Source of the DNA: Clostridia bacterium
GTDB lineage: Bacteria > Bacillota > Clostridia > Peptostreptococcales > Anaerovoracaceae
Length of the DNA stretch: 24,978 bases
NCBI GenBank assembly: GCA_902363595.1
Contig: CABJAP010000027.1
Span: forward strand, 1 to 24,978
Direction: 5' to 3'
This document shows, piece by piece, positions 13,917 through 22,060 of this stretch (the first letter of the stretch is position 1; each line of letters opens with the position of its first letter). The translations under genes were made by a program, and so were the position numbers. The notes under the pieces were generated by a model. The model was not told the origin of the DNA, ran no database searches, and saw nothing but the letters and a program-made list of their open reading frames with translations.

Positions 13917-15425
13917 TTGAAAGATCGAGACCAATGGAATTCGAAAGTGGGCTTTCTGCTGGCTGCCATCGGATCAGCTGTAGGCCTGGGCAACATCTGG
14001 AGATTTCCGTATGTTGCCGCAACCAACGGAGGCGGCGCATTTTTGCTTCCGTACTTTTTCGCAATTATTACTGCAGGTATTCCGATCCTGATTCTGGAAT
14101 ATACCATGGGAAAAACCTTCAGGGGCGGCGCTCCCGTCACCTGGGCGAGGATGAACCGGCGTTTTGAATGGCTCGGATGGTTCCAGGTTATGATCGCTTT
14201 CATCATCGCAGTTTATTATTTTGCAATTGTCGTCTGGGTAGTCAGCTACATAGGCTTTTCCTTTACCCAAGCCTGGGGCGCGGATCCATCTTCATTCTTC
14301 GTTGAATATCTGGGTCTGACCGACAGCGCGCTGAATTTGGGCGGAATCCAGACCAGCCTGATCATCCCCTTTGTCATCATCTGGGCAATCGCGGCCTTTA
14401 TCATGTACAAGGGTGTCAGCAAGGGAATTGAAAAGGCATGCAAAATCTGTCTGCCGATTCTCTTCGTACTTATGCTGGTCCTGGTAATCAGAGGCGTTAC
14501 ACTGCCAGGAGCCGTTGACGGACTGGAATATATGTTTAAGCCTGATTGGAACGCGCTGAAAGATCCCAGCGTATGGGTAGCAGCTTACGGGCAGATTTTC
14601 TTCAGCCTGTCGATCGCCTTTGCCATCATGCTGGCTTACTCCAGCTATCTGCCGAAAAAGACCGACGTTGTCAACAGTGCCTTTATTACCGCCACTGCCA
14701 ATCATGGATTTGAACTGTTCGCCGGAATCGGTGTGTTCAGTATCATGGGCTATATGGCGATGATGCAGGGCGTTCCTGTAAGCGAAGTCGCAGGAGCCGG
14801 CATCGGACTGGCCTTTATGACCTTCCCAACTGCCATCAGCGCTCTGCCTGCTCTAAACGCCTTATTTGGAATCTGTTTCTTCGGTGCTCTGTTCACAGCT
14901 GGAATCACTTCTCTGATTTCCATTTTGCAGGCCGTAGTCTCCGGATTCCACGACAAGTTTGAAATGAGCCACAAAAAGGCGGTTACAGTCGTTATGGTTC
15001 CCGCTTTTCTCCTCAGCTTCCTCTTCATCACAGGCGCGGGAATGAATATCCTGGATATCGTCGATGCCTTTATCAACAACATTGGTATCGCCAGCGCCGG
15101 GGTTATCGAAGTCATTTTGGTTACCAGATTCTTCAATCCGGAAAAACTGCGTCAGGAAGCCAACGAGTTTTCCAACTTCAGCATTGGAAGATGGTGGGTA
15201 TTCTCCCTGAGGATCGTAACCACGGTTGTCCTGGGCATTATGCTCTTCCTCAATACGAAGGATTACCTTTACAACGGCTACGGCGAATATGCTTCCGCCG
15301 ATGTCAATGTATTCGGCTGGGGAACCATTCTCTTCGTTATTGTCATCGCTGATGCTTTGACGACGATGAAGGGCAAGGACGGCTATCGCGATCTGGACAA
15401 AATTGCCTATAAGGAGGTAAACTAA
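13917..15425 (+). CDS. Neurotransmitter:sodium symporter (NSS) family amino-acid transporter
   Basis: A 502-residue LeuT-fold transporter importing an amino acid with Na+. The N-terminal signature is intact: GSAVGLGNIWRFPY at 19-32 and NGGGAF at 37-42, which form the sodium and substrate site, followed by about 11 more hydrophobic segments. The start is TTG at 13917, 9 nt after AAGGAGG; the next residues KDRDQWNSKVGF match the usual family start. It is followed immediately by a MetS-type small subunit, placing it in the MetP-like branch (methionine, alanine or related amino acids); the substrate is not determined by sequence. Confidence 0.92.
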   Translation: MKDRDQWNSKVGFLLAAIGSAVGLGNIWRFPYVAATNGGGAFLLPYFFAIITAGIPILILEYTMGKTFRGGAPVTWARMNRRFEWLGWFQVMIAFIIAVYYFAIVVWVVSYIGFSFTQAWGADPSSFFVEYLGLTDSALNLGGIQTSLIIPFVIIWAIAAFIMYKGVSKGIEKACKICLPILFVLMLVLVIRGVTLPGAVDGLEYMFKPDWNALKDPSVWVAAYGQIFFSLSIAFAIMLAYSSYLPKKTDVVNSAFITATANHGFELFAGIGVFSIMGYMAMMQGVPVSEVAGAGIGLAFMTFPTAISALPALNALFGICFFGALFTAGITSLISILQAVVSGFHDKFEMSHKKAVTVVMVPAFLLSFLFITGAGMNILDIVDAFINNIGIASAGVIEVILVTRFFNPEKLRQEANEFSNFSIGRWWVFSLRIVTTVVLGIMLFLNTKDYLYNGYGEYASADVNVFGWGTILFVIVIADALTTMKGKDGYRDLDKIAYKEVN

Positions 15426-15426
15426 T

Positions 15427-15555
15427 ATGAGTACTGGTGCGATTATTATGATGCTCATTGGTTGTATTGGCCTTTGGGGAGGATGTGCGCTGGCAATTAC
15501 CATCGCGTTCAAGCACAGCAAGAAAAGACAAAATGAGAATGATACCAAAGAATAA
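15427..15555 (+). CDS. MetS-type small subunit of the NSS transporter
   Basis: A 42-residue peptide, MSTGAIIMMLIGC at the start, one transmembrane helix (about 4-28) and a charged, hydrophilic tail ending NDTKE. Its ATG begins 1 nt after the transporter stop, with AAGGAGG inside the end of the transporter gene (15411-15417), so the two are translationally linked. Small single-helix partners of this type accompany MetP-like NSS transporters and are required for activity in Corynebacterium MetPS. It is easily missed because of its length. Confidence 0.85.
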   Translation: MSTGAIIMMLIGCIGLWGGCALAITIAFKHSKKRQNENDTKE

Positions 15556-15622
15556 GCTTTATTCCAACTTGGGGCAGGATCGGACGATTCTGTTTCAAGC
15601 CTTGAAATAAAAACCCCTGTAT

Positions 15623-15660
15623 AGAAAAACTGCTCCGCTATGAGGCGAGGCAGTTTTTCT
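15623..15660. terminator. Bidirectional terminator between NSS and feo operons
   Basis: AGAAAAACTGC (15623-15633) pairs perfectly with GCAGTTTTTCT (15650-15660), with A-run and T-run on the two sides, so it ends both the rightward transporter transcript and the leftward feo transcript. Confidence 0.85.
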
Positions 15661-15673
15661 TTTCTAATTGAAG

Positions 15674-15856
15674 TTATTTGTTTTGTGTATGGGCACAGCC
15701 GCACTTACGCGCATCTTCCCGGTGATGATTTCCCGAGCAGCTTCCTGCGGCCGGACAACCAATACATTTGGCGCCCTTTTTCTTAGCTCTGACGATGTAA
15801 GTAATGGCGGCTCCTACAAGAATTAGGATAACCAGAGCAGTGATTATATTTATCAT
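15674..15856 (-). CDS. FeoB-associated Cys-rich membrane peptide
   Basis: A 60-residue protein with one N-terminal transmembrane helix (about 3-22) and a Cys-rich cytosolic tail (Cys 31, 34, 40, 52, 54 plus HH at 44-45). This is the small partner commonly encoded after feoB in Firmicutes; an Fe-handling or Fe-S sensing role is presumed. Its ATG overlaps the feoB stop (ATGA). Confidence 0.88.
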   Translation of the reverse strand: MINIITALVILILVGAAITYIVRAKKKGAKCIGCPAAGSCSGNHHREDARKCGCAHTQNK

Positions 15857-17871
15857 GCTGTTCCCCCCATTTCATGTTTATGCAAAGAATATTCTTTATC
15901 AAACTTCTTGTTGGCCCTGAAAGCGATTGTAACGACCACCGCTGCCATTACCAGTATTGCAATGAGGCCCGGTATGAAGCCGGTTCCCAGGCTGCCCGTG
16001 GTAACCAGCGTGCCAAGCTGATAGATGAGGAAGGCTACTGTATAGCCTGTTCCAAACTGGAGGCCGATTCCGGCCCACAGCCATTTCTTATTCTGCATTT
16101 CCGCATTCATAGCGCCGATGGCGGCAAAGCAAGGAGGCGTATAAAGATTGAACATCAGGTAGGCCAGTGCAGCTGCAGATGTCAGGCCAAAGATTGCCGC
16201 CACTTCGGTTGCACCGCCTGTCAAGGCCAGCTCATCGGTATCAATAAAGTTGGTAACGCCATAAACAACAGCCAAAGTACCGACAACATTTTCTTTTGCG
16301 ATGAAACCAGTTATCGCTGCCGCCGCCAGCTGCCAAACGCCAAATCCCAGAGGAATCAGCAGTACAGCAAAAGGAGAAGCTATAGTTGCCAGAATGGAAG
16401 TATCCTCCATTCCCTCTTCTACTACTTGGAAGCTCCAATTAAAGGTCTGCATAATCTGAACGACTGCGTTGCATACCAGAATAATGGTAGCCGCCTTGAT
16501 AATATATGCTTTGGCGCGTCCAAGCATGGAGAATGCCGCTCGTTTGATGCTGGGTCCTTTGTATTCAGGAAGCTCCATGATAAAAAAGGATTTCCTGTAT
16601 CTGTGTCCGGTGATGTATTTTACAACCAGCGCCCATAAGAAAATCAACAGGATGCCTACGAAGTACATGGTAGGCCCAACCCAGGGAGCATCGGCAAAGA
16701 AGGCGCCGGCAAAGAGGGCGATGACAGGCAGCTTGGCGCCGCAAGGCATGAAAGGCGTCAGCATAGCCGTAGCTCTTCGTTCTCTCTCATCTCGGATGGT
16801 TCGCGCCGCCATGATTCCCGGAATGGCGCAGCCGGTGCCGATGATCATGGGAATGATGGATTTACCGGAGAGTCCCACTCTCTTGAAAATCGGGTCCATT
16901 ACGATGCTGACACGGGCCATATATCCGCAATCCTCCAGGAGTGCAATCAGGAAGTACATAACCATAACCAGGGGAAGGAATCCCACGACGGCCCCTACGC
17001 CGCCTACGATACCGTCTGCCAGCAGTGCCTGCAGAATCGGCGCGCTGTTTTCCAGAAGACCCGCCACAAATCCCTGGAAAGTTTCGATCCAGCCCACAAG
17101 CCAGTCTGCAATCAATGGTCCAAGCCATGTCTGAGAGATATAAAACACGGTCCACATCACTGCCGCGAAGATGACGATACCTGCGACCTTATTTGTAAGA
17201 ATCGCATCAACCTTATCTTGCCACGTTCTTTCCTTTGTCAGCACCTGGCGCGTTTCGACCTCTTTAACGATCCGATTTACGAAAGCGTAACGCTTTCTGT
17301 CTTCTGCTTCTACCTGAGCTTTGTCGCGAAGGTCAATCTCGGCCTGGATGTAAGGAGCGTCCTGTCCCTTGCCTTTAAGGGCCTGTGCCGCTTTTACAAC
17401 CTCCATCAACCCTGTATCTGCCGAAGATGTGGAAACAGTTTTTATGACAGGACATCCTAATTTCTTCGACAAAAGATCCACATCGATTTTTGTCTTTTGT
17501 TTTTCATTGATATCGCTCTTGTTTAAGGCCACTACTACAGGAACTCCCAGCTCCAGCAGCTGCGTTGTGAAGAACAGGCTGCGGCTCAGATTTGTTCCAT
17601 CCACAATATTGACGATGACATCCGGATGTTCGTCCCTGACATACCCGCTTGTAATACTTTCTTCGGGCGTAAAGGGAGACATGGAATAGGCGCCCGGCAA
17701 ATCAACCGCAATCAATTCCGGTCCTTTGCCGCAAAATTCCTTTTTGATGGGCGTTTCCTTCTTTCCTACTGTCACCCCGGCCCAGTTACCTACCCGTTCG
17801 CTTTTCCCCGTCAGCGCATTGTACATAGTCGTTTTACCGCTGTTTGGGTTGCCTGCTAAAGCAATTCTCAT
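15853..17871 (-). CDS. feoB: Ferrous iron transporter FeoB
   Basis: A 672-residue Fe(II) transporter: N-terminal G-protein domain with GNPNSGKTT (7-15), DLPG (57-60) and NKSD (117-120), then a membrane domain with two Gate regions including CGYMARVSIVMD, GTGCAIPGIMAARTI and TPFMPCGAKLPV, whose Cys residues line the iron path. The ATG at 17871 follows AAGGAGG. The protein is shorter than the 770-residue E. coli form, as is usual in clostridia. It lies 180 bp after feoA and overlaps the Cys-rich peptide gene. Confidence 0.96.
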   Translation of the reverse strand: MRIALAGNPNSGKTTMYNALTGKSERVGNWAGVTVGKKETPIKKEFCGKGPELIAVDLPGAYSMSPFTPEESITSGYVRDEHPDVIVNIVDGTNLSRSLFFTTQLLELGVPVVVALNKSDINEKQKTKIDVDLLSKKLGCPVIKTVSTSSADTGLMEVVKAAQALKGKGQDAPYIQAEIDLRDKAQVEAEDRKRYAFVNRIVKEVETRQVLTKERTWQDKVDAILTNKVAGIVIFAAVMWTVFYISQTWLGPLIADWLVGWIETFQGFVAGLLENSAPILQALLADGIVGGVGAVVGFLPLVMVMYFLIALLEDCGYMARVSIVMDPIFKRVGLSGKSIIPMIIGTGCAIPGIMAARTIRDERERRATAMLTPFMPCGAKLPVIALFAGAFFADAPWVGPTMYFVGILLIFLWALVVKYITGHRYRKSFFIMELPEYKGPSIKRAAFSMLGRAKAYIIKAATIILVCNAVVQIMQTFNWSFQVVEEGMEDTSILATIASPFAVLLIPLGFGVWQLAAAAITGFIAKENVVGTLAVVYGVTNFIDTDELALTGGATEVAAIFGLTSAAALAYLMFNLYTPPCFAAIGAMNAEMQNKKWLWAGIGLQFGTGYTVAFLIYQLGTLVTTGSLGTGFIPGLIAILVMAAVVVTIAFRANKKFDKEYSLHKHEMGGTA

Positions 17872-17990
17872 TTTATACCTCCTTGTTTATCATTTTGGTT
17901 ATTCTCAACTAACTGTATCTCATAAAAAAAATTCCCTTTGGAAACGTTATTCGCGCTTCGCGCTCACTTTCACAAGGTGAACTTTTTTGA

Positions 17991-18028
17991 AATACAGGAA
18001 ATGCTACGCAATCGATATTTCCTGTATT
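17991..18028. repeat. Long inverted repeat between feoA and feoB
   Basis: Perfect 12-bp arms AATACAGGAAAT (17991-18002) and ATTTCCTGTATT (18017-18028) with a 14-nt loop, followed on the leftward transcript by smaller hairpins (TTCAC-CTT-GTGAA; GCGC-GAA-GCGC) and a run of eight U near 17930. It resembles an attenuator or processing site that would set the feoA:feoB ratio. A terminator is not certain because the stem directly before the U-run is only 4 bp. Confidence 0.5.
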
Positions 18029-18051
18029 ATAAAAAATAGTGATTCCAATCG

Positions 18052-18264
18052 CTATATTAAAATCGCTTGTGCGAGACTGTTATCGAAATTATATCGTCCG
18101 TCCTTAATGGAAACCACACATCCTCCTCCCAGATGGGATATGACGGTGATGGGCTCGCCGCTGTAACATCCTAGTGTAAAAAGAAACGACGACATTTCTT
18201 CATCATTAGTCTGAACATCTCTGACAATATAAGTTTCTCCTGTGCTGGCATCTTTTAAATTCAT
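18052..18264 (-). CDS. feoA: Ferrous iron transport protein FeoA
   Basis: A 70-residue SH3-like protein that assists FeoB. The LGCYSGEPITVISHLGGGCVVSI core and the C-terminal DNSLAQAILI are typical. The ATG at 18264 follows AAGGGGG at 8 nt. It is first gene of the feo operon. Confidence 0.9.
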   Translation of the reverse strand: MNLKDASTGETYIVRDVQTNDEEMSSFLFTLGCYSGEPITVISHLGGGCVVSIKDGRYNFDNSLAQAILI

Positions 18265-18331
18265 AATCGATTCCCCCTTGCTTTCTAAAGCAGCTGCCTA
18301 TGCACCTGCTGATCTATGTTGCTTGTTTTTC

Positions 18332-18349
18332 GGTTAGTTATAACTTACC
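18332..18349. promoter_or_regulatory. Operator-like dyad over the feoA -10
   Basis: GGTTAGTTATAACTTACC is an 18-bp palindrome with 8 of 9 pairs matching, covering the feoA -10. The GGTTAG half-site recalls DtxR/IdeR-family iron-repressor sites, though the spacing differs. A weaker relative, GGTTA-N8-TAAC, is at 17897-17913 in front of feoB. Confidence 0.5.
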
Positions 18350-18370
18350 ACATCTTTCTAAGGCTGTCAA
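18342..18370 (-). promoter_or_regulatory. Promoter of the feo operon
   Basis: On the minus strand TTGACA (18370-18365), 17-nt spacer, TAAGTT (18347-18342) preceded by TGG. The -10 lies within the dyad at 18332-18349, as expected for iron repression. Confidence 0.6.
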
Positions 18371-18457
18371 TCGTTTCTTTGTTTTTTTATTCCTGGGTAA
18401 TAGTGCAGTCTTTCGTAGATGAAAAGCAGATCCAAGGCTCAGTATCAGAATGCCATA

Positions 18458-18507
18458 GAAAATGACCATACTTGAGCGTTTTTACTGCTCTTGTATGGTC
18501 ATTTTTC
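18458..18507. terminator. Bidirectional terminator of the surface-protein gene
   Basis: AAAATGACCATAC (18459-18471) pairs with GTATGGTCATTTT (18493-18505), with an inner GAGC/GCTC stem; A-runs and T-runs flank it. It lies 120 bp after the surface-protein stop in the leftward direction. It also insulates the feo promoter. Confidence 0.85.
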
Positions 18508-18516
18508 TGTTTGAGC

Positions 18517-18581
18517 CAGCTTGAAGCCGTCACTGGGAATCTACCTGTTTTCATAACTTCCTAAATGGCTTCTTCAAGCTG
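18517..18581. repeat. Wide inverted repeat after the surface-protein gene
   Basis: CAGCTTGAAG (18517-18526) and CTTCAAGCTG (18572-18581) are perfect 10-bp arms with a 45-nt loop, in the 3' UTR of the surface-protein gene. Function unknown. Confidence 0.35.
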
Positions 18582-18627
18582 TGCCCTTCTTTTGTTCTGT
18601 ACTATTTATGGTGTTGCATGCAGCTTG

Positions 18628-21567
18628 CTATTTCACTCTTACCTTCTTCGTCTTGCTATAAGCGCCATAGTAAGTTTTGCCGTCAATTGCCTTATAAGCG
18701 CGTACTTTTACGGTGTAAGTCTTGCCTTTCTTCAATTTCTTGATGGTCTTGGATGTGCCGCTTACTTTCACAGTCTTATACTTCTTAGCGCCTTTTACTT
18801 TATACGCAATCTGATATTTGGCTCCGGACTGAGCTTTCACCTTAACGGTCATCTTTTTCTTGCCGGCTTTCAGGCTCTTGATCGCTCCTTTTGCCGGTTT
18901 GATTGTGAAGGTTTTGCTGATGGAACCGGAGTAATTTCCTCTGGCTGTGATGGTTACCGTTGCTTTGCCGATCGCTTTGTTGCCGCTGTAAGCTACCGTG
19001 TAATCCGTTCCTGCAGCCAGTGTTCTTCCGGCAGCAGTCACATTCACAGGCTGGGTGATGGCCTTGCCTGTATAAGTCTTGTCGGAAATTCCTGATACGG
19101 AGGCACCGGATATCGATCTGGCTACGATCTTAAAGTTCACGGTCTTGCTGCCCGTATAGGCGCTGTTATTTTTGGCAACAACTGTTACAGACGCAGTGCC
19201 CACACTGCCATTGTCCTTAAAGAACAGATCATAGTTGTCAGCAGTTACTGCGTTTCCAGCTTTATCCTTAACGCTTACGGCTGGCTCGATGGCACTTCCG
19301 GTGTAAATCTGATCCGCTACGTTTACAGAAGCGTACATCAGTTTCTGTGTATCTGCTTTTTCTTTTTCTGCCGCAGCTTTCTGATCCGCATAGGCCTGCA
19401 TCAAAGCGCCCAGCTCATCATATCGTTCTTTAAAGGTCTTTTCTGCCGTTTCCGCATCAGCGATATGGAGCTGATTATATGCCTCGATAGCTGTCTCCAC
19501 AGCCTCTGCATTTTCGTCGGTTACTTCTTCCACTGCTTGAACAGCTTTGAAAGCCGCTTCTGCTTCGTTGAAGGCTGCCTGGCCGATTGCTTCCTGATAG
19601 TCTTTAATGGCTGCTTCTGCTGCCTCTAATGTATCGCCATTGCTTACTTTGTCTGCCGCATCCGTATCCAGTTCTTTCAGCTCATCGTAAGCAGTTCTTG
19701 CCGCCTCTGTATTTGCCAGCACCTCGTTTGTAATGGCATCGGTATCTCCAATTGCATCGATCAGTGCATCAACATAAGCAGCTTCCGCTGTCTGCAGGTC
19801 GCCAAACGTATCGACGTCTGCCTGGGCATCTTCATCCAGCAGATTGTTATAAGCGCTTCTGGCCTCACTCAGCGCCTGTTTGTCGGCTACGCTTCCGGTG
19901 ATTGGAGCCGGAAGATTTTTGATCAGTTCTTTTACATGGTCAATGGCCGTATCAAAATCGGTGATGACGGTTACTGCTCCGTTGTAAAGAGCCATGATCT
20001 CAGCAGACACCTGGCCCTGCTGCATTTCTGAAAGAGCTTCGTATGCGGTTTTAACCTCTTCAACCACAGTTTTATTTGTATAAGCAACTGGATCTAACTC
20101 GCCGAGCTCCTCTGTTACCTTTGTTTCAAAATCGGTCACCGCCTTGGCCGCTGTGTCATAATCGGATCTGGCTGTTGTCAAATTATTAGCGTTTGTAACA
20201 CTTGATGACGCTGCCGAAGAAATTTTGTTAAATTCTGCTTCTGTGGTTTCCAGCTGTGCCTTTTTGGTTACATAGTTGTCAGCATCAATGGTACCCAGAT
20301 CTTTGATCAGCCCAACTACTTCAGATGCTTTGAAACCGTCATAAGCCGTTCTTGCATCTGTCAGCACCTTCAGGTTTGTAATCGCATCATCCTCTACTCC
20401 TGCAGCATTGAGCTGGGAATAGAGTTCTTCCGCTTCCAGTAAAGCATCGTATTTTTCATTGTAGTCGCCAATTCTAACGTCTCCAATGGCATTGATCTTC
20501 TCAATCAGCGCTTTTGTCTGATCGTCCAGAGCCTTGCTTGTGGGAATCTTATCGATAGCCTCTTTTGCCTCTGCCAAAGCAGCTGCCACCGCTTCCATGG
20601 AATCCGCATTGTTAATGGCTGTTTTTCCATCGTTCTTTGCATCTGTTACTGCTGTCTGCTGGTCAGACGCATAATCATCGATACTGGCAACGCCTTCCGG
20701 GAAGTATGCGTCCAGTTCTTTTGCAGCTTTCTCCTGCTCGCTTGCCAAACTTTTTTCAGCGGTTGTCTTGATGGCATCGATTGTAGACTGGAGAGTCGTA
20801 TATACCCCATCCATCTCCGCGTTTACAGCTTTTCCATCTACTTCGGTCTTTGCAGCCTCCTTAGCCTCTGTGACCGCAGTCTGCTCGTCCTGGTCGTAAT
20901 CATCCAGGCCGTTTGTTGCCTTTTCCGGGAAATAGGAATCGATCTCCTCCTTAACCGCAGCTTTATGCTCTGCAATCGTGTCCTTGGCATCTATGGCTGC
21001 AATCGCTTCTTCCTGGAGCTTGATGATATCCGCTGCCGTAGAGCCGCCTGCAAATGTGGCCTTACTAATTGCGTCCAGCGCATTGGTTCTGAGCGTTTCA
21101 ACTTCGCCCTTAACAGTAGTATCATAATCCGCTTCCTTTGCCGCTTCTTCTCCATTGGTTCCCCAATAGCCGGTCAGCGCATCGGTTGCCGCTTCTTTGG
21201 CTTCGTCAAATTTATCTTCTTTGGTTTTAACCTGATCGATCTTTCCTTTGGCTGCATTAAGGGCCTCGTCAACTGCATCTGTTGTCACAGCCTCATCGAT
21301 GGCGGCATTGCCTTCAGACCGGATTTGATCAATTGCTGCTCTGCCTTCGTCATCAAAATCGCTGTGTTTCTCACCGCTATTTCCCCAATAATACTTCAGA
21401 TCATCCTTAGCATCTTCTTTTGCTTTCGTAAGCTGGGCCTCATCCGTCTGCTCAACGCCGGCCGGCGCCGGAGCATCTTTCGAAGCCGTCCCTGCGAACG
21501 CTAACGACGGAAACATTGTCACCGCCATAGTAAGGGACACTACTGCGGCAATCAGCTTCTTCTTCAT
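18628..21567 (-). CDS. Large secreted repeat protein with Ig-like and Fn3-like C-terminal domains
   Basis: A 979-residue exported protein. A signal peptide is evident (MKKKLIAAVVSLTMAVTMF then AFA before GTA, cleavage about residue 26). Then come four related ~75-residue helical repeats, each with an aromatic-rich entry (YYWGNSG, GYWGTNG, SYFPEKATNG, AYFPEGVAS) followed by TAV..AK.-type helices, then about six looser ~70-residue helical modules to around residue 750, two Ig/MBG-like beta domains (YTGSAIEPAV..., YTGKAITQPV...), and a Lys-rich Fn3-like tail to the end. There is no LPXTG motif, so retention would depend on non-covalent binding, perhaps by the strongly basic tail. The stalk is acidic, the tail basic. 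The ATG at 21567 follows AAAGGAGG. Expression is probably controlled by the operator at 21599-21621. Probably an adhesin or structural stalk; no enzyme domain is seen. Confidence 0.8.
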   Translation of the reverse strand: MKKKLIAAVVSLTMAVTMFPSLAFAGTASKDAPAPAGVEQTDEAQLTKAKEDAKDDLKYYWGNSGEKHSDFDDEGRAAIDQIRSEGNAAIDEAVTTDAVDEALNAAKGKIDQVKTKEDKFDEAKEAATDALTGYWGTNGEEAAKEADYDTTVKGEVETLRTNALDAISKATFAGGSTAADIIKLQEEAIAAIDAKDTIAEHKAAVKEEIDSYFPEKATNGLDDYDQDEQTAVTEAKEAAKTEVDGKAVNAEMDGVYTTLQSTIDAIKTTAEKSLASEQEKAAKELDAYFPEGVASIDDYASDQQTAVTDAKNDGKTAINNADSMEAVAAALAEAKEAIDKIPTSKALDDQTKALIEKINAIGDVRIGDYNEKYDALLEAEELYSQLNAAGVEDDAITNLKVLTDARTAYDGFKASEVVGLIKDLGTIDADNYVTKKAQLETTEAEFNKISSAASSSVTNANNLTTARSDYDTAAKAVTDFETKVTEELGELDPVAYTNKTVVEEVKTAYEALSEMQQGQVSAEIMALYNGAVTVITDFDTAIDHVKELIKNLPAPITGSVADKQALSEARSAYNNLLDEDAQADVDTFGDLQTAEAAYVDALIDAIGDTDAITNEVLANTEAARTAYDELKELDTDAADKVSNGDTLEAAEAAIKDYQEAIGQAAFNEAEAAFKAVQAVEEVTDENAEAVETAIEAYNQLHIADAETAEKTFKERYDELGALMQAYADQKAAAEKEKADTQKLMYASVNVADQIYTGSAIEPAVSVKDKAGNAVTADNYDLFFKDNGSVGTASVTVVAKNNSAYTGSKTVNFKIVARSISGASVSGISDKTYTGKAITQPVNVTAAGRTLAAGTDYTVAYSGNKAIGKATVTITARGNYSGSISKTFTIKPAKGAIKSLKAGKKKMTVKVKAQSGAKYQIAYKVKGAKKYKTVKVSGTSKTIKKLKKGKTYTVKVRAYKAIDGKTYYGAYSKTKKVRVK

Positions 21568-21592
21568 AAGTTCATCCTCCTTTAAGTTACGT

Positions 21593-21621
21593 TTTATAGT
21601 TGTTTAGTTTTTCTAAACCAA
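21593..21621 (-). promoter_or_regulatory. Promoter of the surface-protein gene
   Basis: On the minus strand TTGGTT (21621-21616), 17-nt spacer, TATAAA (21598-21593). The -35 and spacer are covered by the operator at 21599-21621, so a bound repressor would block polymerase. Confidence 0.6.
21599..21621. promoter_or_regulatory. Operator copy 1 (GTTTAG-N5-CTAAAC), surface-protein promoter
   Basis: The core GTTTAG-TTTTT-CTAAAC (21602-21618) is a dyad. The 23-bp block recurs at 21858-21880 with 2 differences. It also overlaps the last codons of the small HTH gene. Confidence 0.7.
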
Positions 21622-21837
21622 CGGAGTAAAAAAATATTCCGGTATGCGTTCCGGCGGGATTTCAAGAATATCAATCGCCAGTACATCAATTTCTTGTTGT
21701 GTGAATTCCGCCCGGTTACTCATCTTTAACGAGTACGCACGCTCGGAAATGCCCAGGGTTCTGGCTACGTCTCCATAGGACAGACCCTTTGCGTAAACTC
21801 CGCTTATAATTTTGGAATAGTCAAAAACACAAGTCAT
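21613..21837 (-). CDS. Small Cro-like HTH protein (DUF739 type)
   Basis: A 74-residue single-domain HTH protein, core LSYGDVARTLGISERAYSLKMSNRAEFTQQEI (about 19-50) and C-terminal IPPERIPEYFF, the pattern of small phage-derived Cro/DUF739 regulators. Its ATG at 21837 has only a weak ribosome binding site (AAGAAG). It is flanked by two copies of the same operator: one just downstream of its -10 (autoregulation) and one at its own 3' end, in front of the surface-protein gene. It is divergent from an S24-type repressor gene, as cro and cI are. Confidence 0.78.
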   Translation of the reverse strand: MTCVFDYSKIISGVYAKGLSYGDVARTLGISERAYSLKMSNRAEFTQQEIDVLAIDILEIPPERIPEYFFTPLV

Positions 21838-21857
21838 AACCGTACACTTCTTTATCC

Positions 21858-21880
21858 GTAGTTTAGTTTATCTAAACCAA
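21858..21880. promoter_or_regulatory. Operator copy 2 (GTTTAG-N5-CTAAAC), HTH gene promoter
   Basis: Core GTTTAG-TTTAT-CTAAAC (21861-21877), in the same orientation as copy 1, lying immediately downstream of the -10 over the predicted transcription start of the HTH gene, a repressing position. Confidence 0.7.
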
Positions 21881-21907
21881 TTATACTATGCCCTCAGGAA
21901 AAGTCAA
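21880..21907 (-). promoter_or_regulatory. Promoter of the small HTH gene
   Basis: On the minus strand TTGACT (21907-21902), 16-nt spacer, TATAAT (21885-21880). Confidence 0.6.
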
Positions 21908-22003
21908 TCGTTTCTTGCTCCATGTTCCCGCATTTTTTGATGTCACTGATTTGGCGCAGGTTATGGACCCGTGTAAACATTCCGTGATATTATCGGCTAA
22001 AAG

Positions 22004-22032
22004 TTGATGTTTTGGGCAAAGAATATTATAAT
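22004..22032 (+). promoter_or_regulatory. Promoter of the S24-type repressor gene
   Basis: TTGATG (22004-22009), 17-nt spacer, TATAAT (22027-22032). No copy of the GTTTAG operator is found here. Confidence 0.6.
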
Positions 22033-22060
22033 AAAGAAGTATTTGAAAGTGGGTGTATAC

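Noticed and set aside
18368..18381. 14-mer GTCAATCGTTTCTT shared by the feo promoter region and the HTH gene promoter (21903)
   Set aside because: One 14-base match is expected by chance in 25 kb, and it includes the common -35 sequence; no further similarity extends from it.
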